A stretch of DNA of 64,000 nucleotides from Caldilineaceae bacterium. Its GTDB lineage: Bacteria > Chloroflexota > Anaerolineae > Caldilineales > Caldilineaceae. The position numbers were made by a program, and so were the translations under genes. The stretch lies in NCBI GenBank assembly GCA_022824025.1, contig JAJEBF010000041.1, forward strand, positions 32,884 through 96,883, written 5' to 3'. This document shows, one piece after another, positions 8,600 through 16,935 of the stretch; position 1 is the stretch's first letter; every line of letters begins with the position of its first letter. The notes beneath the pieces were generated by a model. It had not been told where the DNA came from, ran no database searches, and saw only the letters and a program-made list of their open reading frames with translations.

Positions 8600-9688
8600 C
8601 TACGTGGACGCGGGGAACTTCTCCCGGTATACGTTCCAGTGTTCCTGGAAGACGTCGGGAGCGATGGGGTAGAGCATTTCCAGCACGAGCTGGCCGACGC
8701 GGCGAATCTCCCACTGGGCGGCTTTGTCGACCGCGCGCAGCCAGAGGAAGTGGCTCCAGGCGGCGAAGTTCATGCTGGTGACGATGCGGGTTTCGGTCGC
8801 GTTGGGCAGGAGGAAACGGGCGTCCTCTTTGCGGATGCCCATCTGCCGCAGATCCAGATAGACCTCCTGCAGATAGTCCCAAGCCTCGCTCAATTTGGCC
8901 TGGGCCGCTTCATTGTCTTCAAACGCCGGCGGGACCACAGCGTTCCACTCGCCTTTGTCTAATGAGACGTACCGCTGCGACTCCTGACTGAAGCTGGCGA
9001 GGCGGTGGCGCACGAGCTGGTGGGTGCAGGCGCGGCTGATGCCTTCGAAGAAGAAGGTGGCTGAGCCATGATGGAGCTGGGCCTCGGCGTCGGCGTGCGC
9101 CGGCTGGGTAAAGGCGAGCAGCGTCACCCGCAGGGGGGCTTCTTCGCGCGGGCGCAGGCGCGACGCGTCTACATGGAGCGAAGGCATGGACGGCGGCGCG
9201 ATGGCGGCGGGCTCCGGCGGGCGCGTGCCGTTGCCGCCGGGGATTTCGCCGGCAAATTCGGCGTAAACCTTGGGCGCGATCGATTGCAGAAACGGCAACG
9301 CCTGCAGCGCGATCCCGCGGCGGAAGAAGTCCAGCCAGACGCGGGTGTTGGCGCTGACGAGCCAGCTGCCGTCGGCTTCCTGGGTGACCTCGCAGTGGCG
9401 GTTGAGCATACGCCAGCGGAGCGGTTCTTCGCTGTTGCGGACGCGTACGGTGGCCACGATGTGCTCGATGATATCTTCGTGGCCTTCTCGGACGCGGCTG
9501 ACGATAAAGCGGGGCGCGGTGCCCATGCGGTGGGTGCTGCGATAGCAGACGCGGCCGGCGTACTCGATCACGTTTTCAGGATAGGTGCTGGCACCGTTCC
9601 AGATGGTTGCCAGGTCGCTCATTTCGAGCAGGTCGGCGGGATCGAGCGCGGGATTGGCTTGGGAGTAGGCGACAAGTTCGATGTTCAT
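8600..9688 (-). CDS. thyX: FAD-dependent thymidylate synthase, enlarged
   Basis: ThyX makes dTMP from dUMP using methylenetetrahydrofolate and FAD/NADPH. The signature RHRxxSxxxxSxRY is present as [14 protein letters not shown] (about residue 226). It is preceded by a block with several His residues ([20 protein letters not shown]) and followed by the conserved [20 protein letters not shown]. The protein is 362 residues from the ATG at 9688, against roughly 220-260 for typical ThyX. The excess is a Pro/Gly-rich insertion at about 146-180 plus an extended segment before the signature. An upstream TTG at 9757 would add 23 residues; neither start has a well-spaced ribosome site. It lies 51 bases upstream of the sugar dehydrogenase gene on the same strand. 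Confidence 0.93.
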   Translation of the reverse strand: MNIELVAYSQANPALDPADLLEMSDLATIWNGASTYPENVIEYAGRVCYRSTHRMGTAPRFIVSRVREGHEDIIEHIVATVRVRNSEEPLRWRMLNRHCEVTQEADGSWLVSANTRVWLDFFRRGIALQALPFLQSIAPKVYAEFAGEIPGGNGTRPPEPAAIAPPSMPSLHVDASRLRPREEAPLRVTLLAFTQPAHADAEAQLHHGSATFFFEGISRACTHQLVRHRLASFSQESQRYVSLDKGEWNAVVPPAFEDNEAAQAKLSEAWDYLQEVYLDLRQMGIRKEDARFLLPNATETRIVTSMNFAAWSHFLWLRAVDKAAQWEIRRVGQLVLEMLYPIAPDVFQEHWNVYREKFPAST

Positions 9689-9900
9689 GGGATAGGTGGT
9701 TTTTACAGGGAATCTCCTTTCAGGAGAGAATTTTAGTATGACAAGCCAGGCAATCAAATCCGGTTTTCCAAGCGCCTAGCGACGTACTCTCAACGGACCG
9801 GGCACTTTAAGGCGGCGGCTCATATGCGTAGCGTTGCGGGATGGATAGCGCACAGGCTTCGAATGCAAGCGCGGCAAAATGGTCGACCGGCACAATTGTT

Positions 9901-10179
9901 TCATGCTCTCTCATGGTAAAGGTTGTCGTCAAGATGATAGAGTTTTTCCTTGAGGCAGTCCGGATCGATTCCGGGCGCATATTCGCTGCTGTGAGGAATC
10001 TCCCGAAACAGTTTCAATTCCTGGTCCTTCTGGACAGATGCATGCTGTTGGAGCGATTCTCCAGCTGTTCCTCGCATGTCGCAGCTCTCGGAAACCACTG
10101 GAGTTGTGCGAAGAGCATCATCATCGCTGGCCATCTCTTCCTCAGCTTTGCTCCAGGCGTTCCTGTTTTGCCCTCTCAT
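9901..10179 (-). CDS. Small acidic protein of unknown function
   Basis: A 92-residue protein starting at the ATG at 10179, which has GGGGA seven bases upstream. The N-terminal half is polar and probably disordered. The C-terminal 35 residues (KLFREIPHSSEYAPGIDPDC onward) look like a conserved helical module ending in an acidic DDNLYHERA tail. I do not recognise a family with certainty. It stands alone between thyX and livF on the same strand. Confidence 0.5.
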   Translation of the reverse strand: MRGQNRNAWSKAEEEMASDDDALRTTPVVSESCDMRGTAGESLQQHASVQKDQELKLFREIPHSSEYAPGIDPDCLKEKLYHLDDNLYHERA

Positions 10180-10466
10180 TTTCGAGTCCCCAGTAAGATC
10201 TGTTCGTAGGCAACGAAGTATGTTCCGCATCCAGACGCACTATACACCTCCCAGCCTGCGCCCGAACGGCAGTGGTCAAAGGGCAGGGGGTGGCGAAGCG
10301 CGTACATTCCGCGGTGCGATCAAGTTGGGGAATGACGGGGCGGGGATGCATCGCGGGGCGTGCGTACGCGGGCACGACGGGGAGGGTGCCCACAAGGGGT
10401 CCCCTACGGGTCTGTGTTCCCGCAATCGCACGATTCTGCCTTCCAGGTTATGGAGGCAGAAGGGAA

Positions 10467-11189
10467 TCAGGAGCCGCCGAGGAAGGCGCGGCGGACGTCG
10501 GGGTTGTCGAGGAGGGCCTGGGCTTCGCCCTGGTAGGCGTTCTGGCCCAGCTCGAGCACGTAGCCGCGGTGGCTGGCTTCGAGGCCCTGGCGGGCGTTCT
10601 GTTCGATCATGAGCACGGTCAGGCCGATTTCCTGGTTGAGACGACGGACGTTTTCGAAGATCATGCGGGTAATAAGAGGGGAGAGCCCGGCGCTTGGCTC
10701 GTCCATCATCACGACTTTGGGTTCCAGCATGAGGGCGCGGCCGATTTCGAGCATGCGCTGCTCGCCGCCGGACATGGTGCCGGCCATCTGGCTCCTCCGC
10801 TCGGCGAGGCGGGGGAACAGTTCGAAGATGTACTGGATGCGGCCGCGGATGCGCGTCTGGTCGTTTTCGAGGTACATGCCCATTTCCAGGTTCTCCATGA
10901 CCGTCATCTGCGGGAAGACGCTGCGCAACTGCGGGACGATGGAGATGCCGGCGCCGAGGACATCCTGGGGGCGGGCGTTCGTGATCTCGCTGCCGTCGAA
11001 GTGGATGGCGCCCTGGCGCACGTCAACAAAACCGTAGATCGCCTTGAAGACGGTGGATTTGCCGGCGCCGTTGGGGCCGATGACACAGACAATCTCGCCG
11101 GGATGCACGACGAGGCTTACGCCTCTGAGGATGTCGAAATCCTGATAGCCGGCATAGATGTCGTCAACGGAGAGGAGAGGGGCAGACAT
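10467..11189 (-). CDS. livF: Branched-chain amino acid ABC transporter ATPase LivF
   Basis: One of the two ATPase subunits that power import of branched-chain amino acids or related substrates. The 240-residue protein has Walker A GPNGAGKST (about 37-45), the signature TMSGGEQRMLEIGRAL, Walker B KVVMMDEPSAGLSP and an H-loop position with Gln (MIEQNA), which is typical of LivF. It is the last gene of the leftward livKHMGF operon. It is separated from livG by 88 bases that contain a short dispersed repeat, unlike the overlapping genes upstream. Confidence 0.95.
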   Translation of the reverse strand: MSAPLLSVDDIYAGYQDFDILRGVSLVVHPGEIVCVIGPNGAGKSTVFKAIYGFVDVRQGAIHFDGSEITNARPQDVLGAGISIVPQLRSVFPQMTVMENLEMGMYLENDQTRIRGRIQYIFELFPRLAERRSQMAGTMSGGEQRMLEIGRALMLEPKVVMMDEPSAGLSPLITRMIFENVRRLNQEIGLTVLMIEQNARQGLEASHRGYVLELGQNAYQGEAQALLDNPDVRRAFLGGS

Positions 11190-11190
11190 A

Positions 11191-11228
11191 GGTCAGTGGT
11201 CAGTGGCTAGTGGTCGGTGGTCAGTAAC
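11191..11228. repeat. CAGTGGTCAGTGG-type dispersed repeat
   Basis: A run of imperfect GTCAGTGGTCAGTGGCTAGT units sits in the gap between livG and livF. Similar degenerate runs occur near 53870, 56660, 59463 and 63653, so this is a dispersed family. Its presence inside an operon suggests that it is tolerated in transcripts. Confidence 0.7.
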
Positions 11229-11277
11229 TTCGGTGACGAGGGTATGGCCACAGGTGACAGTGTACCGATTACTGTGC

Positions 11278-12069
11278 TCAGGCTCCGAAGTAGGCGTCGA
11301 TTACGGCTTCGTTCTGCAGAATTTCCTGGGGCGTGCCTTCGGCCAGCTTTTCGCCGTAGTTGAGTACGTAGACCCGGCTGCAAAGGTCGGCGATGAAGTT
11401 TATGTTGTGCTCGATCAGGAGGAAGGTCTTGCCCTGCTGGTTGAGTGTGCGGATGCGATCCTTGATGGTTTCAATCAGGGTTGGATTGACACCGGACGTG
11501 GCTTCGTCGAGGAGCAGTATCTCGGGGTCGGGCATCAGCGCCATGCCGATCTCCAGCAGGCGGCGCTGTCCGCCTGAGAGGTGGCCCGCGTCTTCGTGGG
11601 CGAGATGCTCGATCTGGAGGAAGTCGAGGAGTTGATGGGCGCGGCGGGCTGTGCTGGCAGGGCTGGGCCGGAGCATGTGCAGGAGCGAGGTATTCCGCCA
11701 CTGGTGACTGATGAGCATGTTGCGGAGGACGGTCATTTTGCGATAGACGCGCACGGACTGGAAGGTGCGGGACAGCCCCATTCTGGCAACCTGATACGGG
11801 CGCGCCCGGGTCACGTCCCGGCCCTTGAAGGTTATCTTGCCGCCGTCGATCTTCTGCAGGCGGCTGAGGCAGTCGAACAGGGTTGTTTTTCCGCTGCCGT
11901 TGGGACCAATCAGGCCTACGATTTCGCCGGGGTAGACTGCGAAATCCACGTTGTTGACAGCTGCGAGGCCGCCGAAGTATTTGGAAACGGTACGCCCCTC
12001 CAGCAGGGGCTGTTGGTCAGAGGCCATAGGCGTTGATGGCGGCAGGCCGTTTGCGTTTTCGATGGCCAT
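11278..12069 (-). CDS. livG: Branched-chain amino acid ABC transporter ATPase LivG
   Basis: The second ATPase of the Liv importer, 263 residues. The ATG at 12069 shares one base with the livM stop (TAATG) and has AGGA seven bases upstream, so the much longer open frame upstream is a shadow of livM. Walker A is GPNGSGKTT (about 59-67). The signature is HLSGGQRRLLEIGMAL and Walker B is ILLLDEATSGVNP. The C-terminal extension NYGEKLAEGTPQEI is typical of LivG. The first 23 residues are a non-conserved leader; an internal ATG at 12027 is a possible alternative start. Confidence 0.95.
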   Translation of the reverse strand: MAIENANGLPPSTPMASDQQPLLEGRTVSKYFGGLAAVNNVDFAVYPGEIVGLIGPNGSGKTTLFDCLSRLQKIDGGKITFKGRDVTRARPYQVARMGLSRTFQSVRVYRKMTVLRNMLISHQWRNTSLLHMLRPSPASTARRAHQLLDFLQIEHLAHEDAGHLSGGQRRLLEIGMALMPDPEILLLDEATSGVNPTLIETIKDRIRTLNQQGKTFLLIEHNINFIADLCSRVYVLNYGEKLAEGTPQEILQNEAVIDAYFGA

Positions 12070-13127
12070 TATCTGTTCCTGCCGAAGCGGGCGAGGAGCC
12101 GTCCGAGCGAGGTGCTGCTGCGGTCGCCGAGCGTGCCGAGGATTCCTTCGGGCATGAACAGGACGATCAGGACCAGGAGGACTCCCAGCGCGAGCAGGTG
12201 CAGCTCGAAGAGATTGCTCCAGAGGAGGTTTTGCAGTAGGTAGATGGCGACGGCGCCGAGGGGCGGACCCCAGACGGTGCCGAGGCCGCCCAGCATGGAC
12301 ATCATCACCATTTCGACGGTGCGTGTTTCGACGAAGACGCCATCGGGGTCGATGAATGTGTTCTGCCAGGCCCAGAAGCCGCCGACGATGCCTGTGAAGA
12401 AGGCGGCGATCATGAAGGCGGCGATTTTGTGGAGGGTGGTGTTGATGCCGCGCATTTCTGCGCCGACTTCGTCCTCGCGGATGGCGATGAGGCTCTGACC
12501 GAACTCGCTGCGCTGGATCCACCAGATCAGGGAGACGACCAGGCCCATGATCGCCAGCATAAGGTAGTAGTCGCCGATACGGTTGAGGACGGGAGGCAGG
12601 TTCAGGCCGATGCCGCCTCCGGTTATTGGGCGCGAGACGCGCACGATTTCGCGCATCGCCACGAGAGTGCCGAGCATGGCGATTGAAAAGTACGGCCCTT
12701 TCAGGCGCAGGGTGGGCAGGCCGATGAGGAGAGCGAAGAGGGCCGCGGCAGCTCCGCTGGCGGGCAGGGCCTGCCAGAAGCCCCACTGTGGGGAGATGAG
12801 GAGGGGCGCGCCGGTGACGAGGATGGCCATGATGTAGGCGCCGACGCCGAAGAAGACGGCATGGCCGAAGTCGACGTAGCCGGTCATGCCGCCGATCAGG
12901 TTCCAGTTGGAGGCGAGGGTCACGAGGACAAATATCTGGCTGCCAACGAGGAGGGCGAGGCTGGAAACGCCGGTGTAGGGGTAGAGTGCCAGGAGGAGAA
13001 GGAGCAGGAGCCAAAGTGCCAGCCCTGCCCAGCCGGCGAGGAGCGAGTGGACAGGGGCGAGGGATGGGAAGCGGGCCTTTTTCCCGGTTTCGTTTCCGTT
13101 CTTGTCTGCGGGGGGGGCGGTCGTCAT
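12069..13127 (-). CDS. livM: Branched-chain amino acid ABC transporter permease LivM
   Basis: A 352-residue inner-membrane permease with about nine hydrophobic helices. The LivM hallmarks are present: NWNLIGGMTGYVDFGHAVFF near the N-terminus, GLPTLRLKGPYFSI in the middle and the cytoplasmic loop AIREDEVGAEMRGI that contacts the ATPases. The N-terminus has a polar Lys/Glu-rich stretch before the first helix. Its ATG overlaps the livH stop by one base (TGATG), and its own stop overlaps livG, which indicates tight translational coupling. Confidence 0.95.
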   Translation of the reverse strand: MTTAPPADKNGNETGKKARFPSLAPVHSLLAGWAGLALWLLLLLLLALYPYTGVSSLALLVGSQIFVLVTLASNWNLIGGMTGYVDFGHAVFFGVGAYIMAILVTGAPLLISPQWGFWQALPASGAAAALFALLIGLPTLRLKGPYFSIAMLGTLVAMREIVRVSRPITGGGIGLNLPPVLNRIGDYYLMLAIMGLVVSLIWWIQRSEFGQSLIAIREDEVGAEMRGINTTLHKIAAFMIAAFFTGIVGGFWAWQNTFIDPDGVFVETRTVEMVMMSMLGGLGTVWGPPLGAVAIYLLQNLLWSNLFELHLLALGVLLVLIVLFMPEGILGTLGDRSSTSLGRLLARFGRNR

Positions 13128-14017
13128 CAGTCGGCCTCCGCGTCAACCGGGCGCAGACCGCCCATGAGTCCCTGGGGCCGCACGACAAGGATCAGGACGA
13201 GGAGAATGAAGCTGGTGGCGACGCCGAGGTTGGTGCCGATGCCTGCCACGTAGGTGGCGACGAAGATCTCGGTGACGCCGAGGACGAGGCCGCCCATGAG
13301 CGCGCCGGGGATGCGGCCCAGTCCGCCGAGGGCGGTGATCGTGACCGCCTTCAGGGTGAAGGGGGGCCCCATAAAAGGGAAGATTGCCTGCGTGGGGCTG
13401 AGCATGGCGCCGGCGGCGGCGGTGAGGGCGATGCAGATGCCGGCGGTGATGGCGTAGACGCGGTTGATGTCTACGCCGACGATGCGGGCGGCCGTCTTGT
13501 TCTGGGCTGCGGCGCGGATCGATTTGCCGAGACGGCTGCGCTGGAGGAAGAGGTGAAGGCTTCCCATGATCAGGAGCGCCGCGGCGAAGATGATGGTCTT
13601 GACGATGGGGAAGGTGACGCCGGCGAATTGGAAGGAGCCGCTGTAGGCTACGGCCACGTTGCGCGGGTCGGACGTGAAGACGATCTTGGCGAGATTGGCG
13701 AGCGCGATCGAGACGCCGAAGGTGACGAGCAGCGTCATGAGGTGGGGGCGTTCGACGATGCGGTTGATCAGCGTGATCTGCAGGAGGTAGCCGACGAGGA
13801 ACATGAGGGGCAGGATCAGCGCCAGCGAGGCGAAGGGGTCGATTCCAAAGAAGCGGAACAGACCCCAGGCCAGGTAGGCGCCGATCATCAGGAATTCACC
13901 GTGCGCGAGGTTGATCACACCCATCACGCCCCAGATCACGGAGAAACCCAGCACCATGATTGCGTAGAAGCCGCCGAGCAGTAGGCCGCTGACAAGGGCT
14001 TGCGAAAGTTGGTCCAT
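13127..14017 (-). CDS. livH: Branched-chain amino acid ABC transporter permease LivH
   Basis: A 296-residue permease that pairs with LivM to form the membrane channel. The N-terminus SQALVSGLLLGGFYAIMVLG, the motif GVINLAHGEFLMIGAY and the coupling loop IRAAAQNKTAARIVGVDINR are characteristic of LivH. About eight hydrophobic helices are visible. It begins 27 bases after the binding-protein gene and ends overlapping livM. Confidence 0.95.
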   Translation of the reverse strand: MDQLSQALVSGLLLGGFYAIMVLGFSVIWGVMGVINLAHGEFLMIGAYLAWGLFRFFGIDPFASLALILPLMFLVGYLLQITLINRIVERPHLMTLLVTFGVSIALANLAKIVFTSDPRNVAVAYSGSFQFAGVTFPIVKTIIFAAALLIMGSLHLFLQRSRLGKSIRAAAQNKTAARIVGVDINRVYAITAGICIALTAAAGAMLSPTQAIFPFMGPPFTLKAVTITALGGLGRIPGALMGGLVLGVTEIFVATYVAGIGTNLGVATSFILLVLILVVRPQGLMGGLRPVDAEAD

Positions 14018-14044
14018 AGGCGAATGGCGCGACGCCGCCCCGGT

Positions 14045-15301
14045 TCAGCGGTCCTTCCAGGCGGGCGCTGGGTAGTTCAGTTCGGCGACGGCGGCATTGG
14101 TGGGGGCTACGACCAGGATTTCACCGCTCTGGATCTGGATTGCCCCCATCGGTTTGGCGGCGTTTCGGCCTTTTTCATCGAAGCTGATGGGGCCGTAGAA
14201 GGTGACCACGTCGAGGTTGCGCAAGGCTGTGCGAACAGCGTCTGTGTCCAGAGAGCCGGCCTGCTCGATGGCGAGGTGGAGGGCCAGCGCGGTGGCGGTC
14301 GATTCAGCGGCCTGGTAGGTGGGCGGTTCGCCCCACATATCCTGATAGCGGGCAGCGTATTCGGCGGCGGTGCCGAGGTAGTCGTCGGCGTAGCTCATGG
14401 AGGCTTCCCACTGTGTCGGGCCGATGACATATTCGGCGTCTGCGCCGACTTCCTCGATCAGAGTCGGGTTGCTGGGGCCGACGGTGATCACCATCGCCTT
14501 GGGGTTGAAGTCCAGTTCTTTGGCCGAGCGGATGAAGAGAACGGCATCGTTAAAGTGGCCGCCGCCGACGAAGATATCGGGTTCGAGCTCCTTGAATTTT
14601 GACATGATGCCGCTGACGTCGGCCACGTTGACCGGATAGGTTTCGACGCCCAACACCTCAAGCCCGTACTCTACGGCCCAGCGCTGTGCGCCTTCGGCCA
14701 CGCTGGTGGGGAATGCGGTGTCTTCGTAGGCAATGACGACGGATTTGGCGCCCCGTTCGGCCAGCAGCCGCAAAGCGGAACGTGTATAGTTCCCCGCCGG
14801 CGTCAGGACTGCGAAGAGGTTCTGGAAGCCTCGTTCGAACAGCGGTTCGGCGGCGCCGTTGCCCTCGATCATGATTTTACCGTATTTTTCGGCAATTGCG
14901 CTGGTGCTTTGGGTCAGAGATGAGCTATAGGGTCCAAGAAGGAAGTCGACCTGGTCCTCGCTGATCAGTTTTTCCACGAGGCGGGCAGCGGTATCCGGGT
15001 CACCCTCGTCGTCGTACATGATCAGCTCGACCCTGTAGCGCTCGCCGTCGATCTGGATGCCGCCGTACTCGTTATTCACCCAGTCCAGCCAAAGGCCGTA
15101 GCCCTGGCGGGTGTCTTTGCCTTCGCGGGAGTATTTGCCGGTTTCGCTGACGGCGGCGCCGAGGTAGATGACCTTTTCGGCGTCTGCGCCTGAAGCGGCG
15201 GTATTGGGTTCGTCCACGGGCGCGGGCGGCGCCAGGCTGCAGGATGCCAGTAGAAATGACGCTGCGAGCAGGAGTGTGAAATGTGATAGGATCTGTCGCA
15301 C
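14045..15301 (-). CDS. livK: Branched-chain amino acid-type binding lipoprotein
   Basis: The extracytoplasmic substrate-binding subunit of the operon, 418 residues. The N-terminus is a lipoprotein signal with lipobox LLASC (Cys near 21). The mature protein has the periplasmic-binding-protein type I fold of the LivK family: YLGAAVSETGKYSREGKDTR, DDEGDPDTAARLVEKLI, FLLGPYSSSLT and TYQAAESTATALAL. The ligand may be branched-chain amino acids, other amino acids, amides or urea; sequence alone does not decide. It is the first gene of the operon, so the promoter should lie just above 15301. Confidence 0.93.
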   Translation of the reverse strand: MRQILSHFTLLLAASFLLASCSLAPPAPVDEPNTAASGADAEKVIYLGAAVSETGKYSREGKDTRQGYGLWLDWVNNEYGGIQIDGERYRVELIMYDDEGDPDTAARLVEKLISEDQVDFLLGPYSSSLTQSTSAIAEKYGKIMIEGNGAAEPLFERGFQNLFAVLTPAGNYTRSALRLLAERGAKSVVIAYEDTAFPTSVAEGAQRWAVEYGLEVLGVETYPVNVADVSGIMSKFKELEPDIFVGGGHFNDAVLFIRSAKELDFNPKAMVITVGPSNPTLIEEVGADAEYVIGPTQWEASMSYADDYLGTAAEYAARYQDMWGEPPTYQAAESTATALALHLAIEQAGSLDTDAVRTALRNLDVVTFYGPISFDEKGRNAAKPMGAIQIQSGEILVVAPTNAAVAELNYPAPAWKDR

Positions 15302-15744
15302 TTTTGGGCCTCCAGTATTCTACGAGTCAACCCGGTACGGGTGCGTATATCGTGATCCTGATGATACTGTAACAAATTTTCTGTTGTCAACAAATAGCCG
15401 TTTACGGAGATTCCCGCTATTTGCCCGGATTTAGTGGTTTGCTCCCACTGGTCAGGGCGACTTTTTTCGCGATCAGGGCGCCCTGGCGACTTGAAATCAT
15501 CTGGTCCCGGATTTGGGTGATCGGCAGCTGACACGGCTTTTCTTCCCGGCGCGGGCTGAAACTGGGACATACGGCCAGCCAGTACAGAGCGCCAAGGCGG
15601 GGCGCGCCCAGGGCAGCGCAAGATCGCAGCCGCGGTTCGGCTGGCGGAGATCCGAACGGATCACCCGTTGTTTGCTCCATCCAAATCAGCAGTGCTACAA
15701 TCACGTTCTCTCTGGGCAGGCTGGGCCCGCTGACCGATGCCAAG
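15302..15744. other. Divergent intergenic region upstream of livK and DUF1385
   Basis: About 440 bases with no convincing gene; open frames on both strands have shadow-like composition. The part next to livK (about 15340-15415) is AT-richer than its surroundings and is the likely location of the liv promoter. I could not define boxes with confidence. Confidence 0.4.
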
Positions 15745-15834
15745 ATGGCGGCAAAAACGATTGCGGTGAGCGGGCGAACACTGATTTCGGAACTGTACCA
15801 AGTAGCGGCGGCCAAGGCGCTGCCGATCGGTTAA
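15745..15834 (+). CDS. Possible 29-residue ORF upstream of DUF1385 gene
   Basis: ATG at 15745 opens MAAKTIAVSGRTLISELYQV and ends in TAA at 15834, 13 bases before the next gene. The frame continues open for some codons upstream. The composition is reasonable, but there is no strong ribosome site and no family is recognised. It could be a leader peptide, the tail of a decayed gene or chance. Confidence 0.15.
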   Translation: MAAKTIAVSGRTLISELYQVAAAKALPIG

Positions 15835-15847
15835 GTGAGCGCGACCT

Positions 15848-16837
15848 GTGAGCAAACAATATTACGGCGGCCAGGCAGTCATTGAAGGCGTGATGATGCG
15901 GGGCCGCAAGGCGATGTCGATTGCGGTGCGCAACAGCCAGGGCACGATTGTACTCCACGAGGAGCCGCTCAGGGCCAAGATCTATACGAGCAAGTGGGGC
16001 ACGTGGCCGTTTGTACGCGGGCTGGCGCTGTTGTGGGATGCCCTTGGGCTGGGCATGCGGGCGCTGATGTGGAGCGCAGACGTGTCGATGCAAGAGGATG
16101 ATACCGAGGAGAAGGTCGAGTTTTCGGGTCCTGCGGCGTGGACGACGATCGCGACGAGTCTTGCCTTTGCAGTGGGTATTTTCTTCCTGCTTCCCACCTT
16201 GGCCAGCCGCTGGTTTGCCGGCTTCTTTGAACATAACCCCTATCTCGACGCGGTGGCGGAAGGCGGCATCCGCCTGGTCCTGTTCGTGGTCTATCTGTGG
16301 GCGATCAGCCTTCTGCCCGAGATCCGGCGCGTGTTCGCGTATCACGGGGCGGAGCATAAGGCGATCAACGCGTACGAGGCCGGCGACAGCCTTACGGTCG
16401 ACAATGTGCAGAAGCACAGCGTTCAGCACGTGCGCTGCGGGACCAGCTTTCTGCTGTACGTGCTTGTGATCAGCATTCTCCTGTTCGCGCCCCTCACATT
16501 TGCCTGGATCGAGTACCCCTGGCTGGCGTTGCTGCTGCGTTTTGTCACCCGCCTGATGCTCGTCCCGCTGGTGGCGGCAATCTCGTATGAGATTATCCGT
16601 TTCAGCGCCAACCATGCGGACAACCCGCTGATGGGGCTGCTGATTGCGCCGGGCCTGCTCCTCCAGCGCATCACGACGCGAGCGCCGGACGATTCGATGG
16701 TTGAATGCGCGATTGCCGCGCTGCTTCCTGTGCTGGCCGCGGACGGCATCGAGGGCGCGCCGCCGGCGCATCCTGGGCAGAGGGAGGAGGACGCGGCAGA
16801 CACGGCGCGCGCCTACGGCGAAGCGGTCGCGGATTAG
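15848..16837 (+). CDS. DUF1385 membrane protein (YqhQ-like)
   Basis: A 329-residue membrane protein of the DUF1385/YqhQ family, whose biochemical role is not established. The GTG at 15848 gives the invariant N-terminus [18 protein letters not shown]. Further family blocks are [50 protein letters not shown] and [12 protein letters not shown]. About four hydrophobic helices are present. The C-terminal 40 residues are a polar, acidic tail not typical of the family. It converges on the tubulin-like gene. Confidence 0.9.
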   Translation: MSKQYYGGQAVIEGVMMRGRKAMSIAVRNSQGTIVLHEEPLRAKIYTSKWGTWPFVRGLALLWDALGLGMRALMWSADVSMQEDDTEEKVEFSGPAAWTTIATSLAFAVGIFFLLPTLASRWFAGFFEHNPYLDAVAEGGIRLVLFVVYLWAISLLPEIRRVFAYHGAEHKAINAYEAGDSLTVDNVQKHSVQHVRCGTSFLLYVLVISILLFAPLTFAWIEYPWLALLLRFVTRLMLVPLVAAISYEIIRFSANHADNPLMGLLIAPGLLLQRITTRAPDDSMVECAIAALLPVLAADGIEGAPPAHPGQREEDAADTARAYGEAVAD

Positions 16838-16935
16838 CCAGAAGCGGAAACCCCGGCGAATCCGAATTCGGACACTGTTCTCAACGTTTTAACTGAAGAG
16901 GGTGAACCTGCGCGGCGCGCGCGCCTGCGGGCCTG

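Noticed and set aside
10272..11210. Rightward 312-residue frame over livF
   Set aside because: It is antisense to livF, which has all ABC ATPase motifs. The His/Asp/Gly-rich composition marks a shadow.
12070..13188. N-terminal extension of livG to 13188
   Set aside because: The extra 370 residues overlap livM in another phase and are Pro/Arg-rich; livG starts at 12069 with a coupled TAATG.
12986..13984. Rightward Gly/Asp/Glu-rich frame over livH
   Set aside because: It is antisense to livH and is low complexity, with no recognised domain.
15701..16771. Leftward 356-residue frame over the DUF1385 gene
   Set aside because: It is antisense to a protein with strong family blocks and is Arg/His/Gln-rich in the manner of shadow frames.
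16861..16872. TCCGAATTCGGA palindrome between convergent genes as a terminator
   Set aside because: It is a perfect 12-base palindrome but has no loop for a hairpin and no T-run directly after it.
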